Shown: positions 33,101-42,915 of the stretch, piece by piece
Layout: every line of letters starts with the position of its first letter
Position numbering within the stretch: position 1 is the stretch's first letter
Assembly: GCF_032854445.1 (NCBI RefSeq)
Contig: NC_088297.1
Location: 10,564,163 to 10,628,162, forward strand
Source: Liolophura sinensis
Taxonomy: Eukaryota > Mollusca > Polyplacophora > Chitonida > Chitonidae
Direction: 5' to 3'
Length of the DNA: 64,000 nucleotides
Program-made: the position numbers and the translations under genes
The notes under the pieces: model-generated
What the model was told of the DNA's origin: nothing
What the model saw: only the letters and a program-made list of their open reading frames with translations
The model's database searches: none

Positions 33101-36100
33101 ATATTTTATTACCTTCATTTTCCTTTTTTTAGAAAATGTTTAGTTCAAATACAGTTATGTATATTAGACTTTACCTTCCTTTTGGGACTTCGTACTGCAT
33201 CCCCCTAGCACCCACGCACCCAAAACACACCTCTACCCCCAGGAGTTCCTGAGCACGAGACTCACCTGGTGTTAGTATCGTGGGAGCAGGCTGCTGTCCC
33301 AGGTTCATCAGATGAATCCTTACAGTCACAGTAATCATCATTCACTTTTGAAAACAGCACTTTCTCCTGCGATAAGAAATCATTGATCAAAGAGAGGCCA
33401 AAGATGCGGATAACTGAAACAAGATAATAAATGCCATCAGGCTTTGTACCTGTACTGCTCGAGATTGTCTTATTTAAAACTCTACAACGATGCAGTTCTT
33501 CAAATACAGTGTTGATATGTACAACCAAAACATCACATGTACAACCAAAACGTCACATGTACGACCAAAACGTCACATGTGTAACCAAAATGTCACAACC
33601 AAAACATCACGTGTAACCAAAGTGTCACAACCAAAACGTCACATGTGCAACCAAAACGTCACAACCAAAACGCCACATGTGCAACCAAAACGCCACAAAC
33701 AAAACGTCACATGTGCAACCAAAACGCCACAACCAAAACGCCACATGTGCAACCAAAATGCCACATGTGCAACCAAAACGTCACAACGAATACGTCACAT
33801 GTGCAACCAAAACGCCACAACCAAAACGCCACATGTGCAACCAAAACGTCACATGTGCAACCAAAACGCCACAACAAACACGCCACATGTGCAACCAAAA
33901 CGCCACATGTGCAACCAAAACGCCACATGTGCAACCAAAACGCCACAACCAAAACGTCACATGTGCAACCAAAACGGCACAACCAAAACGCCACATGTGC
34001 AACCAAAACGGCACAACCAAAACGTCACATGTGCAACCAAAACGTCACATTTGCAACCAAAACGTCACATGTGCAACCAAAATGTCACATGTACAACCAA
34101 AACCTGGAATCAACCAAAACGTCACATGTACAACCAAAACGTGGAATCAACCAAAACGTCACATGTACAACCAAAACATTACATGTACAACCAAAACGTC
34201 ACAAAAAGGATGATATAATTTTCACACGATGCGACACACTTTCAATCTAATTTAACTCTAGTGATTGGAAAAAAAAAATGAGCAAATATCATAGCAATGT
34301 TTATAAAGTGACAATAAAAACTTTGTACTAAAAGGACTCCAAAACTGATGGACAAACAATGTTACACCATTATACGATCCACAATACAGGAGCATAAAAA
34401 CTCCTTTGTCAGTGACTATGATTTCAGTTTGATGTTTGGTTAGATGCTCTGCCACTGACGATACAACCACCCAAATATACAATCTGAAATTCTGCCCTTT
34501 ATTGGTATTCCACAGAATGTGCATGTACCTGTTCAAATAAAGAACAAATGCTATTGCACATCGCCTGTTTGTGCAGAACACGGATTCAATCAGCCAACTT
34601 TTTCTTTTTTTTTTTAACAGACATCTATAAGACTGCACTCCTTGAAATATTTATTTATTTGATTGGTGTTTTACATCGTACTCAAGAATATTTCACTTAC
34701 ACGACGGTGGCCAGCATCATGGTGGGAGGAAAACGGGCAGAGCCCGGGGGAAACCCACAACCATCTACAAACCATCTCCATCTGCTGAGAGACCTTCCCA
34801 CTTATGACCAGAGAGGAAGCCAGCATGAGCTGGACTTGAACTCACAGCGACTGCACTGATGAGAGACTCTTGGGTTATTACGCTGTGCTAGCGTGCTACT
34901 CCTTGAAATATATTTTCTGTAAGACATACTGGGTACAAATTTCCCTCTTGCAACAAATTTGAGCACCCTAATTCCTCAACCTTTTCACATATGAAAGATC
35001 AGCTTTTAGTGCAATTTGTGCACATTTTTGATTTCATTTTAGAAACAAAACTACAATGCCTGGGACAGGCCAGTTTCAGGGTTTTGTATAATTTTGTCTG
35101 TCAACACAGAAAAATGCTTTCAGAATATGCTTGAATAAAAAAGCCTTGCAAACAATGGAAAAGCTTCAACAACTACAGTAGGTGTCACGTTATGAAACAA
35201 AAACAAGTCTTATTAGGTTTATAAAACAAATACATTAACTACCCTATGGAAGTTATCAATGTCATTTTACGAACTTACATCCTCAAGAATTCAACTTTAA
35301 TCATACATTTGTGGAGCCTTGGGGACAATAAACAGTCCTTTTATACAAGAAAAGACAAGGTATTTGCACAATCTGATGCTTGTTGAAGGCCACTTGTGAG
35401 AAAGTTTGTCGGCAACTTGCCACAAGTCAGTGGTTTAACACTGAGGACCTCAGTTTTCTCCACACAAAAAACTGACTGCCATCATGTAAAAATGGACTTG
35501 AAGATATAAAGATACTTTTGAGGAAAACTTTAAAGATTTTCTGATAAGAATTCAATTACTGGTATTTCGAACTTCAAGAAAACAAAAACTCTTTAGATGC
35601 CCTATCAGGGGAATGAATCGATTGAAACAAAAGCTGAACTTTAGGATAAAGACAGTCGAAAGTCAGCTCAGTGGCTAGCTGAGCACTGCAAAGGTAGGAG
35701 CTGGCTGTTAGAAATCTAGATAATTCACCACAAAGTCAACTGACCAGAGTGCCCTTACATATACATTTGAAGGAACAAAAAACCCAAAATATAAAACACA
35801 CTCTCAGCAAAAAATCTTTCCTTGTGAAGAAATTTTAGAGCTGCCATATTGTATTTTACCATAACTTAGCAGAAGTTCAAATTCAAAACATGGCGGGCAT
35901 TATTTTGACTTCCTCAGTTTGAAAGTTCAAACAGATTTAAATGGGTTACTGTTACAACAAGGCTTACTGATGCTGGCTGTGCTGTGCCACTTTCAGATGA
36001 CTCAGTTTATACCAAATATATGGATAGGTAAAGATCAGTGAAAGTTTATGCGTGAGGTCAAAGGATAGTGGTTGGATAGCGCACTAGTGCAGCGTGATGA

Positions 36101-36721
36101 CCCAGAAGCCTCTCACCAATGCAGTCGGTGTGAGTTTAAGTCCAGGTCATGCTGGCTTCCTCTCCGGTCGTACGTGGGAGGTCTGCCAGCAACCTGCGGA
36201 CGGTCGTGGGTTACCACTGGGCCCTGCCGGGTTTCCTCCCACCATAATGCTGCCCACCGTCGTTTAAGTGAAATATTCTTGAGTACAGCCTAAAACACCA
36301 TTCAAAAAAATAAATAAATAAATCAAAGGATAGTGATACCTAGCCTTGAAGTTAGAAAAAGGTTCACTACCTTTGTCTTCAGACAGGTGAACATGCCCTC
36401 ACTATCTGCAACATACAGGTGTCTTAGGGAGGGTTTCACACCTGTTGTTCTTGTTAGCTTCACCAGTGCCAGCTGTCTTGTTCTCTGGATCTTGGACCCT
36501 ATCAGTTTCTGATAGCCATTCTTCAACTCAGCAATGCTCTTTGCTAAGCTGTCCTCTACTTCAGCAAGGCCCGAGGGAAACCTGCCCCTTCCCAGCCCTC
36601 TGGCGCCTCGTGACAAGACTTTGAAAGAGAAGATTTGTAAGAACAAGAAAATAACGATCGCTAAAAGTGCTATCACCAACAGAAGTCTTCTTCCTCGCAG
36701 CTTTCCAAGAAATGTTGCCAT
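27037..36721 (-). CDS. Type II membrane glucosidase II beta (PRKCSH)-like protein with MRH domain
   Basis: Coding exons, 5' to 3': 36721-36371, 33366-33266, 31890-31751, 30712-30552, 28490-28248, 27135-27037; 1095 nt, 364 aa plus TGA, all phases matching. Residues 1-12 are basic ([12 protein letters not shown]), ~13-32 form one hydrophobic anchor ([19 protein letters not shown]), so the protein should be type II with a luminal body. Residues ~109-180 hold two LDL-A-like GII-beta repeats ([20 protein letters not shown] and [16 protein letters not shown]). Then come CYDLC and a charged, probably helical stretch ~208-240. The MRH lectin domain (252-364) ends at RTPAVC. PRKCSH proteins recruit glucosidase II alpha and bind high-mannose glycans in the ER. 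Unlike PRKCSH, this protein has no cleavable signal, acidic middle region or HDEL-type end. Similar short proteins occur in invertebrates (I recall fly CG7685). Actual substrate and partner are unknown. Confidence 0.85.
27960..28150. repeat. ~50-bp tandem repeat, about 4 copies
   Basis: Blocks caggcttttcaaggcctgg and aagacttatcatcaaatt. Related words (ggaactccttgaaaa, ccaggccttgacatt) recur at 48665-48770 and 55335-55390. Confidence 0.8.
28248..28490 (-). CDS. PRKCSH-like coding exon 5 (MRH domain, main part)
   Basis: Acceptor tgttgtcacag, donor gttgtg|gtaagt, 81 codons, phase 0 both sides. Reads [28 protein letters not shown] and [12 protein letters not shown]. Cysteines and the Arg of the mannose pocket align with PRKCSH; the pocket Gln position appears to be Leu. 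Confidence 0.88.
28918..28985 (-). mobile_element. SINE-C tail fragment
   Basis: gacaatttttcagccatatg then gatgaggagtcattacc, the reverse complement of the SINE-C 3' end. Confidence 0.6.
29031..30059. mobile_element. Tc1/mariner relic with internal deletion and nested SINE-A
   Basis: Ends are inverted copies: cagtgcatcaaaagtaag at 29032 and its complement cttacttttgatgcactg at 30041, next to TA. A second inverted pair lies inside (29177-29216 and 29600-29640). The remaining plus-strand transposase end reads [14 protein letters not shown] and, after a frameshift, [15 protein letters not shown]. The first two thirds of the transposase are gone and the second catalytic Asp appears to be Tyr. 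A SINE-A is inserted at 29637-29898. Confidence 0.88.
29637..29899 (-). mobile_element. SINE-A, full length, inside the Tc1 relic
   Basis: From (attt)n gattggtgttttacgcc to ttgagccacagaggcccc. Target-site duplication cacatgatcaat / cacatgctcaat at 29625 and 29899. Confidence 0.9.
30138..30190. repeat. TA microsatellite
   Basis: About 25 uninterrupted at dinucleotides. Confidence 0.95.
30212..30536 (-). mobile_element. SINE-C, reverse, next to a splice donor
   Basis: Tail first (caatgtttcagtcatatg, gatgacgaggagccatta), then ccaaagtgctgccacc and finally aacctgggtttgatccc. Its end is about 16 bases from the exon 4 donor of the PRKCSH-like gene. Confidence 0.88.
30552..30712 (-). CDS. PRKCSH-like coding exon 4
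   Basis: Acceptor ggttactttacag, donor aatcag|gtgcgt. Reads [20 protein letters not shown] then [19 protein letters not shown] and [13 protein letters not shown], a charged stretch like the one after the second LDL-A-like repeat of PRKCSH. A SINE begins about 16 bases beyond the donor. Confidence 0.8.
31195..31290 (+). mobile_element. SINE-A 3' fragment
   Basis: ccataatgctggctgttgtc, aagtaaaatattcttgag, caccactcaaataaata. Confidence 0.85.
31366..31616. mobile_element. MITE-F: ~250 bp element with ~40-bp inverted ends
   Basis: Left end cggcatttttagggt followed by gagttcacgcagatat. The right end atatctgcgtgaactcgc then accctgaaatgccg is its inverse. No coding content. Single copy here. Confidence 0.75.
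31729..31764. repeat. 18-bp direct duplication at the PRKCSH-like exon 3 donor
   Basis: tgacctttaacctttgac occurs twice back to back (31729-31746, 31747-31764). One copy straddles the exon end, so coding and intron bases were duplicated together. Confidence 0.9.
31751..31890 (-). CDS. PRKCSH-like coding exon 3 (second LDL-A-like repeat)
   Basis: Acceptor tttgttatag, donor taaag|gtcagt. Reads [19 protein letters not shown] then [17 protein letters not shown]. The donor choice is inferred from phase: it lies in an 18-base direct duplication that offers several gt sites, so the last ~8 residues are uncertain. Confidence 0.75.
32007..32118 (-). mobile_element. SINE-A fragment
   Basis: tttatttcattggagtatta, caagaatatttcatttatat, cagcaggttgctgtcagac. 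Confidence 0.8.
32131..32232 (-). mobile_element. SINE-A 3' half, truncated by SINE-B
   Basis: gattcgtgttttacgccgta to ggtggaaaccgggcacagcc; then the sequence switches abruptly to the SINE-B tail. Confidence 0.88.
32233..32572 (-). mobile_element. SINE-B, near full length, reverse
   Basis: acttaacaatttttcagtca to gctctaccaactgtgctatc, ending at the tRNA-Pro-like head. Confidence 0.92.
33266..33366 (-). CDS. PRKCSH-like coding exon 2 (first LDL-A-like repeat)
   Basis: Acceptor gatttcttatcgcag|gag, donor accag|gtgag. Reads [20 protein letters not shown] then [12 protein letters not shown]. An earlier cag (tgtttcag) is out of phase with exon 1; the chosen one keeps frame. Confidence 0.87.
33510..34205. 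repeat. 20/14-bp composite minisatellite (caaccaaaacgtcac)
   Basis: Two unit lengths alternate irregularly: a 20-mer caaccaaaacgtcacatgtg and a 14-mer lacking atgtgc. Lies in PRKCSH-like intron 1, 140 bases upstream of exon 2. The long open frames inside are artefacts of the repeat. Confidence 0.95.
34651..34897 (-). mobile_element. SINE-A, full length, perfect target-site duplication
   Basis: Flanked by actccttgaaatat at 34637-34650 and 34898-34911. Body from ttgattggtgttttacatcg to cattacgctgtgctagcg-type head (ttattacgctgtgctagcg). Confidence 0.95.
34966..35182. mobile_element. MITE-D copy
   Basis: Left end caccctaattcctcaacc, core cagtttcagggttttgta and tgtctgtcaacacag, right end ggaaaagcttcaacaacta. 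Confidence 0.8.
36071..36322 (+). mobile_element. SINE-A with target-site duplication
   Basis: Target-site duplication tcaaaggatagtg at 36058-36070 and 36323-36335. The element lies just downstream of the donor of PRKCSH-like coding exon 1 (36371). Confidence 0.93.
36371..36721 (-). CDS. PRKCSH-like coding exon 1 (membrane anchor)
   Basis: ATG at 36721 in a good context (G at -3, G at +4); donor ctgaagacaaag|gtagtg. 117 codons, phase 0, ending GMFTCLKTK, where family members start the first LDL-A-like repeat. The exon probably extends upstream to an acceptor (tttttctttttcag) at 36795 and then contains upstream ATGs. Confidence 0.85.
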
Positions 36722-37025
36722 AACAACACAGTGCTTTGGGTCATCCTTAGATCAAGTGGAAACCGTTCTTTCCGAAGCTTGAGGACATGGTCATCTGAAA
36801 AAGAAAAAATGAAGGTATTTAACTGGGTAAAATTGGTAAGGCTTGGATTCCATGCTGTGGAAAAGAGGAAAAGGGAAATTTCAGACTGAAAAATCAGCGT
36901 GTCTAAAATTAAAGTGTTTGCACTGTCAATGCACAAGTTCACAGTGTTGTGGTTGGAATATGAACTGAAGTTAAGGCTGAATGGCCAAAAGTACTATATT
37001 TGCATACTAGCATACCCTAATTCTT

Positions 37026-37311
37026 CAACCTTTTGACCTGGGGTCAAACCTGGGTCTGGTCATACCAAAGACTTTAAAGATGGTACATGTTGCTGCCTCG
37101 CTTCACACTCTACAGCGCTGAGAGATTAGAGCAAGGAAAAAGGACTGGTTGGCCCGGGGTCGGTATAATGTGGCTAGGTGGGGTGTCATGTCTGGTGTCT
37201 TCGGCATGATACTTCAGTGGCGGCAGCACTTTGGTGGCATGGACTCGCCCTGCCACAAGAAGACACATTGTATCTACACACACTTAATGACTCCTCGTCA
37301 TCATAAGAAAA
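37026..37311 (+). mobile_element. SINE-C copy next to a MITE-D end
   Basis: Preceded by the MITE-D left end taccctaattcttcaacc (37012). SINE-C body ggtcaaacctgggtctggt to actcctcgtcatcataag. Confidence 0.85.
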
Positions 37312-37869
37312 AATTGTTACAGGAGAAGAAAACTTAAATATCAAACAAATGCCACTGAAAAGAATATACATTTTCTCGCAGGTGCATGCCATAAAAAAAT
37401 TGTGCATGTACCTCAAATTGATAAATTATAAATAAAGTCAGCGCTAAAATCCGCTGTGGGTGACTCCATTTTGCCTAAGAACTAGTCCTGAAGTCTTCTG
37501 TGTTAGGAAGAGTATTGCCGTCGGAAACCGCTGAACTGCAGTTCATACATTTCCGGTAGAACTCTTCTAGCCAGAAGGTAGCGAACAGTACGGTTTGTCT
37601 TCCACTTGACGATTGGGACACCGGAACGTTGGACATAGGTTCTGAGCTTACACAAACAAGCCGGCAGTTTTAACGACTCTCATTGGCTGAGAGGCAACCC
37701 CCCCCCCCCCCTCCACCACCCAGCATAAATTACAGGGTGTTAAAGATGGAGGACGCGATGGTCTCAGCAATTTATGCCAGCTTTGCCGTTTTCAGGCTTT
37801 ACATGTATGGCGAGGAAAAATCGCAAAATTATGCAGCAGGCATCCCCAGATAGAAAAAAATGTGCTCTT

Positions 37870-37960
37870 TTCAGCCTATAGTGTCATAATTTTAAGTTTT
37901 CTTCTCCTTTAGGTATGACCTTAAACCACAAGCATTCATTCAATCATTCTTCAACCTTTT
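37870..37960 (+). mobile_element. SINE-type tail fragment
   Basis: gtcataattttaagtttt, ggtatgaccttaaaccac and (attc)n: an eroded copy of the shared SINE 3' module. Confidence 0.45.
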
Positions 37961-38523
37961 CACCTGCCTCTGCAGCCCATATTTTGAAACATTCTGAGAC
38001 AACTACATGTTGGGGTGTAGAGAAATAATTTGCATAGTTTTATGAAGCTTGCATCTTTAATGACACAAGCAAATCGTTGTGCTGCTGAGGCTGCAGTGGA
38101 ATGTCCAGCATCATCGAAATGAGATGATATATCCTACTTCAGACTTCTGCCAATAGCCCATTACATGTACGTCTTCAAACTGCATCTAAAGTTTCACTTT
38201 GCTGAGCAAGTTTTATGAGGGTTTAGGGAAGGAACATTTTTTTTTATGACATTTCATCACACACGTCACTGACGGGGCACTGTGCCTTGTGTATGCAAAC
38301 ATTTTAGGTGTATTTTAGAATTCTGAGGTTCACTGTAACACTAAGTCCATCCCTGTCTCTCAAATATCATAGCGTGGATTTCAAACTCCCCCATTCTTCA
38401 CACTCATGGTAATCAAACTCACATGTTTTGCTTAATCCTATGTCATTTTCTGGCTGAATTTCTAATATCATCTTCTTAATTCATTACCCTCACAGGTGAA
38501 ACTAAGTAACTGACTCACAGCTG

Positions 38524-38697
38524 TTTTATTAATTTGATTGGTGTTTTATGTCGTACTCAAAAGTATTTCGCTTATACGACGGCAGCCAGCATTATAGTGG
38601 GTTGGAAACCAGGCAGAGCCTGGGGCAAACCCACGACCATCCGCAGGCTGCTGACAGACCTTCCCATGTATAGCTGCAGAAGAAGCCAGCATAAGAG
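38524..38697 (-). mobile_element. SINE-A, truncated
   Basis: ttgattggtgttttatgtcg to gcagaagaagccagcata. Confidence 0.88.
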
Positions 38698-39613
38698 AGC
38701 ACAGCTGTTTTATGGCCACATTAACTACCATCTAACTGCATCACTCTGAAGGTGACTGACAGGGTTTGTTGCGCACAGCCATTTTTAAAAGTTACTTACA
38801 CGGCCTACCTGTGATTCTGAAATGGCATTCTGAAAACATTTTGAAAACTACAGGTATGATATTTTCATATAGACCAGTTTATGTTTGCAAGGTGAAGCAT
38901 ATCACTAAACTGACATACCTCAGACATGTACACAAAATGGACTGGGATTGCATACGATATCATACAATGGTCAACATCAGTACCTCGAGGACAGTACACC
39001 CAGATCCTAGTCCATTTAGGTAGACTCAAGTGTGCTATTTTAAAATTCTGACACTCAACTAACACTGAGCCCATCAACACCTCTCAAAAAAATTGATGGG
39101 AATGATCTCAATGAGGTCTGCGATGGGAGTTTGAAATCTGCACCATTTATTTTTACTTTTAGAGGCGGGGATGAACTTTGTGGTACAATGAATGTCAGAA
39201 TTTTAGAATAGCACATTGAGTCCAAGATGGACTAACTGAGAACCAAGGAGTACTGGGGTAAATCAGTGCTTGCATATATAGGGCTGTGTTTGTACATAAA
39301 CATAATCCCACAGAGCTGGCAAATGTCCTGTTCTGTCCTGTTATGACAGGACACATCAGTGTCAAACTAGCTGCAGAAGTATAACCGGTTGACTTACTCA
39401 AGCTAGAAGAGTACAAAGTCGGCCAGGGGTAGACAACTCAGTTATCAATCACCATAAAATAAACCCCAAACAAACTGAAATTTCGACTTTAACTCTCAAA
39501 GCACGGATTGCACTAACTTGACAGTGACATATTTCAATCACAGTTAGCTGAAATTCAATTCTTACATGCTCAAATGGTTAATTGTTAATAAAAAAAATAA
39601 CGCCAAAACTTAC

Positions 39614-39715
39614 ACTAGAGGTACTTCTTTTCCACAGCCACTGATTTTCGCGGGCGCAGCCATTGCTGCATTGCTGGCGAAAGCCAATCTCATTCAATCG
39701 AGATTTGGTGTAATT
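39614..39715 (-). other. Candidate 5' UTR exon of the PRKCSH-like gene
   Basis: On the minus strand a stretch of higher GC (GGCTGCGCCCGCGAAAATC) ends in a strong donor ctagt|gtaagt at 39613. The next candidate acceptor on this strand before the coding ATG is at 36795. Start coordinate and expression are guesses. Confidence 0.3.
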
Positions 39716-39993
39716 TGTAAAATGCGAATTTTTTTTTAAAACAAGAGCTGTCCTTTGTGAATATTTTATTTGAAAATCGCTGTAGTATCCTATAAATATA
39801 CATTTTAGTTTGAAGTTTTGACGGATGTAAAATTTCTCGAACTTGCTTCTGGGATTGGATACTGTCCTCCATTTGTGTTTGGGTGGTGCTGAGAAGTTGT
39901 CGATGTTGTCTCGTTTTATAACTATTTTGTGTGGATGTTTTTGCCACTAGACTGTGACATGGATTATATGTTTTATGTTATATTTCCTTAAAG
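39700..39993. promoter_or_regulatory. Candidate bidirectional promoter region between PRKCSH-like gene and RNF19
   Basis: The two genes diverge. Candidate noncoding first exons face away from this stretch: minus donor at 39613, and plus donor taaag|gtaagt at 39993-39994. The flank contains gcgggcgcagcc and an inverted-orientation CCAAT (gccaatct). A second CCAAT (cattggctgag, 37681) with TTCCGG-type ETS sites near 37550-37625 is an alternative promoter for the PRKCSH-like gene. Confidence 0.25.
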
Positions 39994-40829
39994 GTAAGTC
40001 GAAGTGTTGTACTTTCACCGAATTGGTTTGATTGAGCAGTTTGGTGATACACTGATTTTGCTTGTCAATGTCATGTTATCAACAACAATGCAGACGCGGA
40101 CATATAAAATGTTTTCGTGATTTCGCAACAAGAAATGTTCTCAGTAAACTAATCGTAGGTATTAGTGATGCGTAAGGAAGTACCCGATTGCGTGGTTATG
40201 TTACTGAGAAGATTGTCTGACGTGAATCGGGCAGGTGAATATTTGATTTTGGTTTCGTTTTTGTTATTTTGGTTCCTCACTGCTCGTGCGCAGTTTACTA
40301 ATTGGCCGGTTGGATTATTATTTGGTTACGCCCTATAGAAGGTCTCCGGAGCATTATGGAAGAGGACTTACAGACTTACTTTAGTGTATGTCATTAGTGA
40401 TTTTCCGGTGATGTAGTTTTATTAATTAGGCCTAAGTGAATCCTTTAGTGGTTTTATTTCACTCGAGGTAAACAGTAAAGGGATTGGGGATAGTCCGAGT
40501 ACACTGACTGTGGGTTGAAAAATAGTTGGATACGCCATATTCGTGGCTGCTCAACCACAGTCAGAGTCGAGCAAGATTGTCTGAATGGTGTGACATGGGT
40601 AGCGGCCCCATTAACCACTCCACCTACCTCAGGCTGCTTAAATCCACATCGTAACATCTCCCCTTCCATTTGCCACACAAATTTTTTGAATGATAATCCA
40701 GCAAAGTATCGTTTCATGAGTAAAATGCCCCAGGCCATGACCTACTGTCTGTCATAGTGTCTTATGTGTAGAGCAGTAATGTGCATTTAACTGTCACAGC
40801 TGATTTGGAGTACATGTATATATGCTTGG

Positions 40830-41020
40830 TGGGGTCTCCTTGGCTGAGGTGGTTAGCAAACCAGCATGGTGCAGTGACCTAGGAGCCTCTCATCGATATG
40901 GTCAGTGTGAGTTCAAGTCCAGCTCATACCAACCTGCGGATGACCTTAATTCTGACTGCGGTTGTTTAAGTGAAATAATCTTGAGTACGGTGGAAACAAC
41001 CCATCAAATGAATAAATAAA
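40830..41020 (+). mobile_element. SINE-A with internal deletion
   Basis: Head ggtctccttggctgaggtgg and gtgagttcaagtccagct, then a jump to caacctgcggatgacc and the tail catcaaatgaataaat. Confidence 0.85.
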
Positions 41021-42327
41021 AATGATAGCCATGATAAGCGTATACATTTAGATGACATGCAGTATGTAGTAATTATTGTCACAGCGTCTTACATATGTAC
41101 AGCAATATTAAAGTGACTGAGCAGGAAATATGGATAATGCTCTGTGATAACAGTGTATACTGTGAAGTACTGAATTTTTGCGTGGAAATAATGTTTCGCG
41201 GATTTCGCAGTCAATAATTTATAGCGAAGAACAATTCCAGTGAAAAAAATATCCAAGATTGAATCATACATTGCAAGTAGTAGTAATAATGAAGTGAAAT
41301 CTTTGCCATGGTGACGGGAGTTGTGCTAAGAAAGCTCGACTGGCCATCTAAATTTTTTAACAGCAGGGAAGGTAAATTATGGCTTAAATATATACAAACT
41401 CTGGTGGGGGTTTATTCGTCTTTAGTTTGATCAGTCTTGAAAAGTGAAAAGAAAAGTAGATACCAGCACGTGCTGGCTTCTAATTAGTGTTGCTCTGATA
41501 CACGCTATCCCATTGGTAATGTCTCTCCTGTGGTCCAATGAGTGAGCTTCTAACAAACTGTGAAGTGTGTGCAACAAAACAATGACCGTTTGACAGCTAT
41601 GGCAAAGTTTGCCGTTTTTCTGCCCTTCTACAGAGGATGATTAAAACTGAAAACAATTTAAAGCTTGATAAAGAATGAGTGACTGGTGCAATAATGGTAA
41701 ATTCATATGTTTTGCGTTGAACTGCTCTAAAGGTGACAGGTCTCTTTGCCAGGTGTTTAAAAGTGCTGATCAGTGATTAGAAAAAAAGTGACACCTGTTT
41801 GAGTACTGCTCACGGTAGGTGCGAAAGTAATCTTCTTACATAGTTATTATCCATCCCCCATTGTTTAACCTGTGATCCAGATCACGAGGATTAGCGACAT
41901 CGCAGGAAGAAAAGGAGGATTAGAGCCACCGATGAAGACGCCTGTTTTATATACTTGAATAATTTCGACCATATTATATCTTCGAAAATTTTAAGATCTG
42001 TGTTTCAGTATTCTCTTAAATATGCCAAAATTAATTCCCGTAAACATATTTTTGGAGAAAATTCGCGAAAATAAATTCCAGCGAGTGATAAGTACTTTAC
42101 AGTATGACATGTGGCTCATACTAAATATTGTCCCACTGACGGACATTACCATATGTATAACAGGATATTGACAGGGTCTGAGGTAACGGGATAAGTTTAG
42201 GTAGGTGTGTGTCTCGGTGTCTTTGGGATGAGACACCGTATTAGGTAAAAATTAACAAAGTACATTTCCATTTACAGTAGAGGGAAAATGAGACAAAAAC
42301 AGATGATGAGACATCCTGATTTCAGAT

Positions 42328-42535
42328 TCTGGCTACATTTATTTCTTTATTTCATTGGTGTTTTTTATGCCTTACTCAAGAATATTTCATTTACACAACT
42401 GCGGTTGACATTATGTTGGGAAGAAACAGGGCAGAGCCCAGGGAAAACCTTTTCCAGCTGTAGGTTGTTGCCTGACCTTCCCATGTATGGCTAGAGATGA
42501 AGCCGGCATAAACTGGACTTGAACTCACAACGACG
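42328..42535 (-). mobile_element. SINE-A copy (diverged)
   Basis: tttcattggtgttttttatg to taaactggacttgaactcac. Confidence 0.85.
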
Positions 42536-42685
42536 GCGTTCTGGCTGTATCTATTGATAGCAGTATAGATGACACGGTAGTAAAGATGATCATTAAATGC
42601 CTGCCTGATCTGTATGGAATAATGTGACCAAGCAAGGGACGTGCATTTTGATAGTGGTATATATGTATTGTACAGTACTACATAC

Positions 42686-42915
42686 TGTTGTTCTTCAACC
42701 TTTTTGTATCTTTGTAAGCTGTTTGTTTAAGCATATTCTGAAGGCATTTTATGTGTTGACTGATAAAATTATACTTTCTGTGTAGCTCTGAAATTGGCCC
42801 AACCAACCAAAAACCAATGTTATTTTGACCCCAGAATCTAATTAAATATGTGCCAAAATTGCACTGAAAGTTCCTTTTGTACTTGCGAAAAGGTTGAGAA
42901 ATTAGGGTAGATGAT
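42686..42915. mobile_element. MITE-D copy
   Basis: Left end gttcttcaaccttttt, core gttgactgataaaattata, right end cgaaaaggttgagaaatta; the two ends are inverted repeats. Confidence 0.85.

Noticed and set aside
33367-33413. Alternative acceptor tgtttcag at 33412 for PRKCSH-like exon 2
   Set aside because: Using it would put the VNDDYCDCK frame out of phase with exon 1; the cag at 33367-33369 keeps frame and the family alignment.
33262-33528. LDL-receptor-type protein for the [17 protein letters not shown] motif
   Set aside because: The motif order with a second [15 protein letters not shown] and a C-terminal MRH domain fits glucosidase II beta, not LDL receptors.
33490-34250. Long open frames (242, 201 and 178 codons) of QPKRHMCN-type repeats
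   Set aside because: All three frames of the caaccaaaacg array are open, and the array lies inside an intron of the PRKCSH-like gene.
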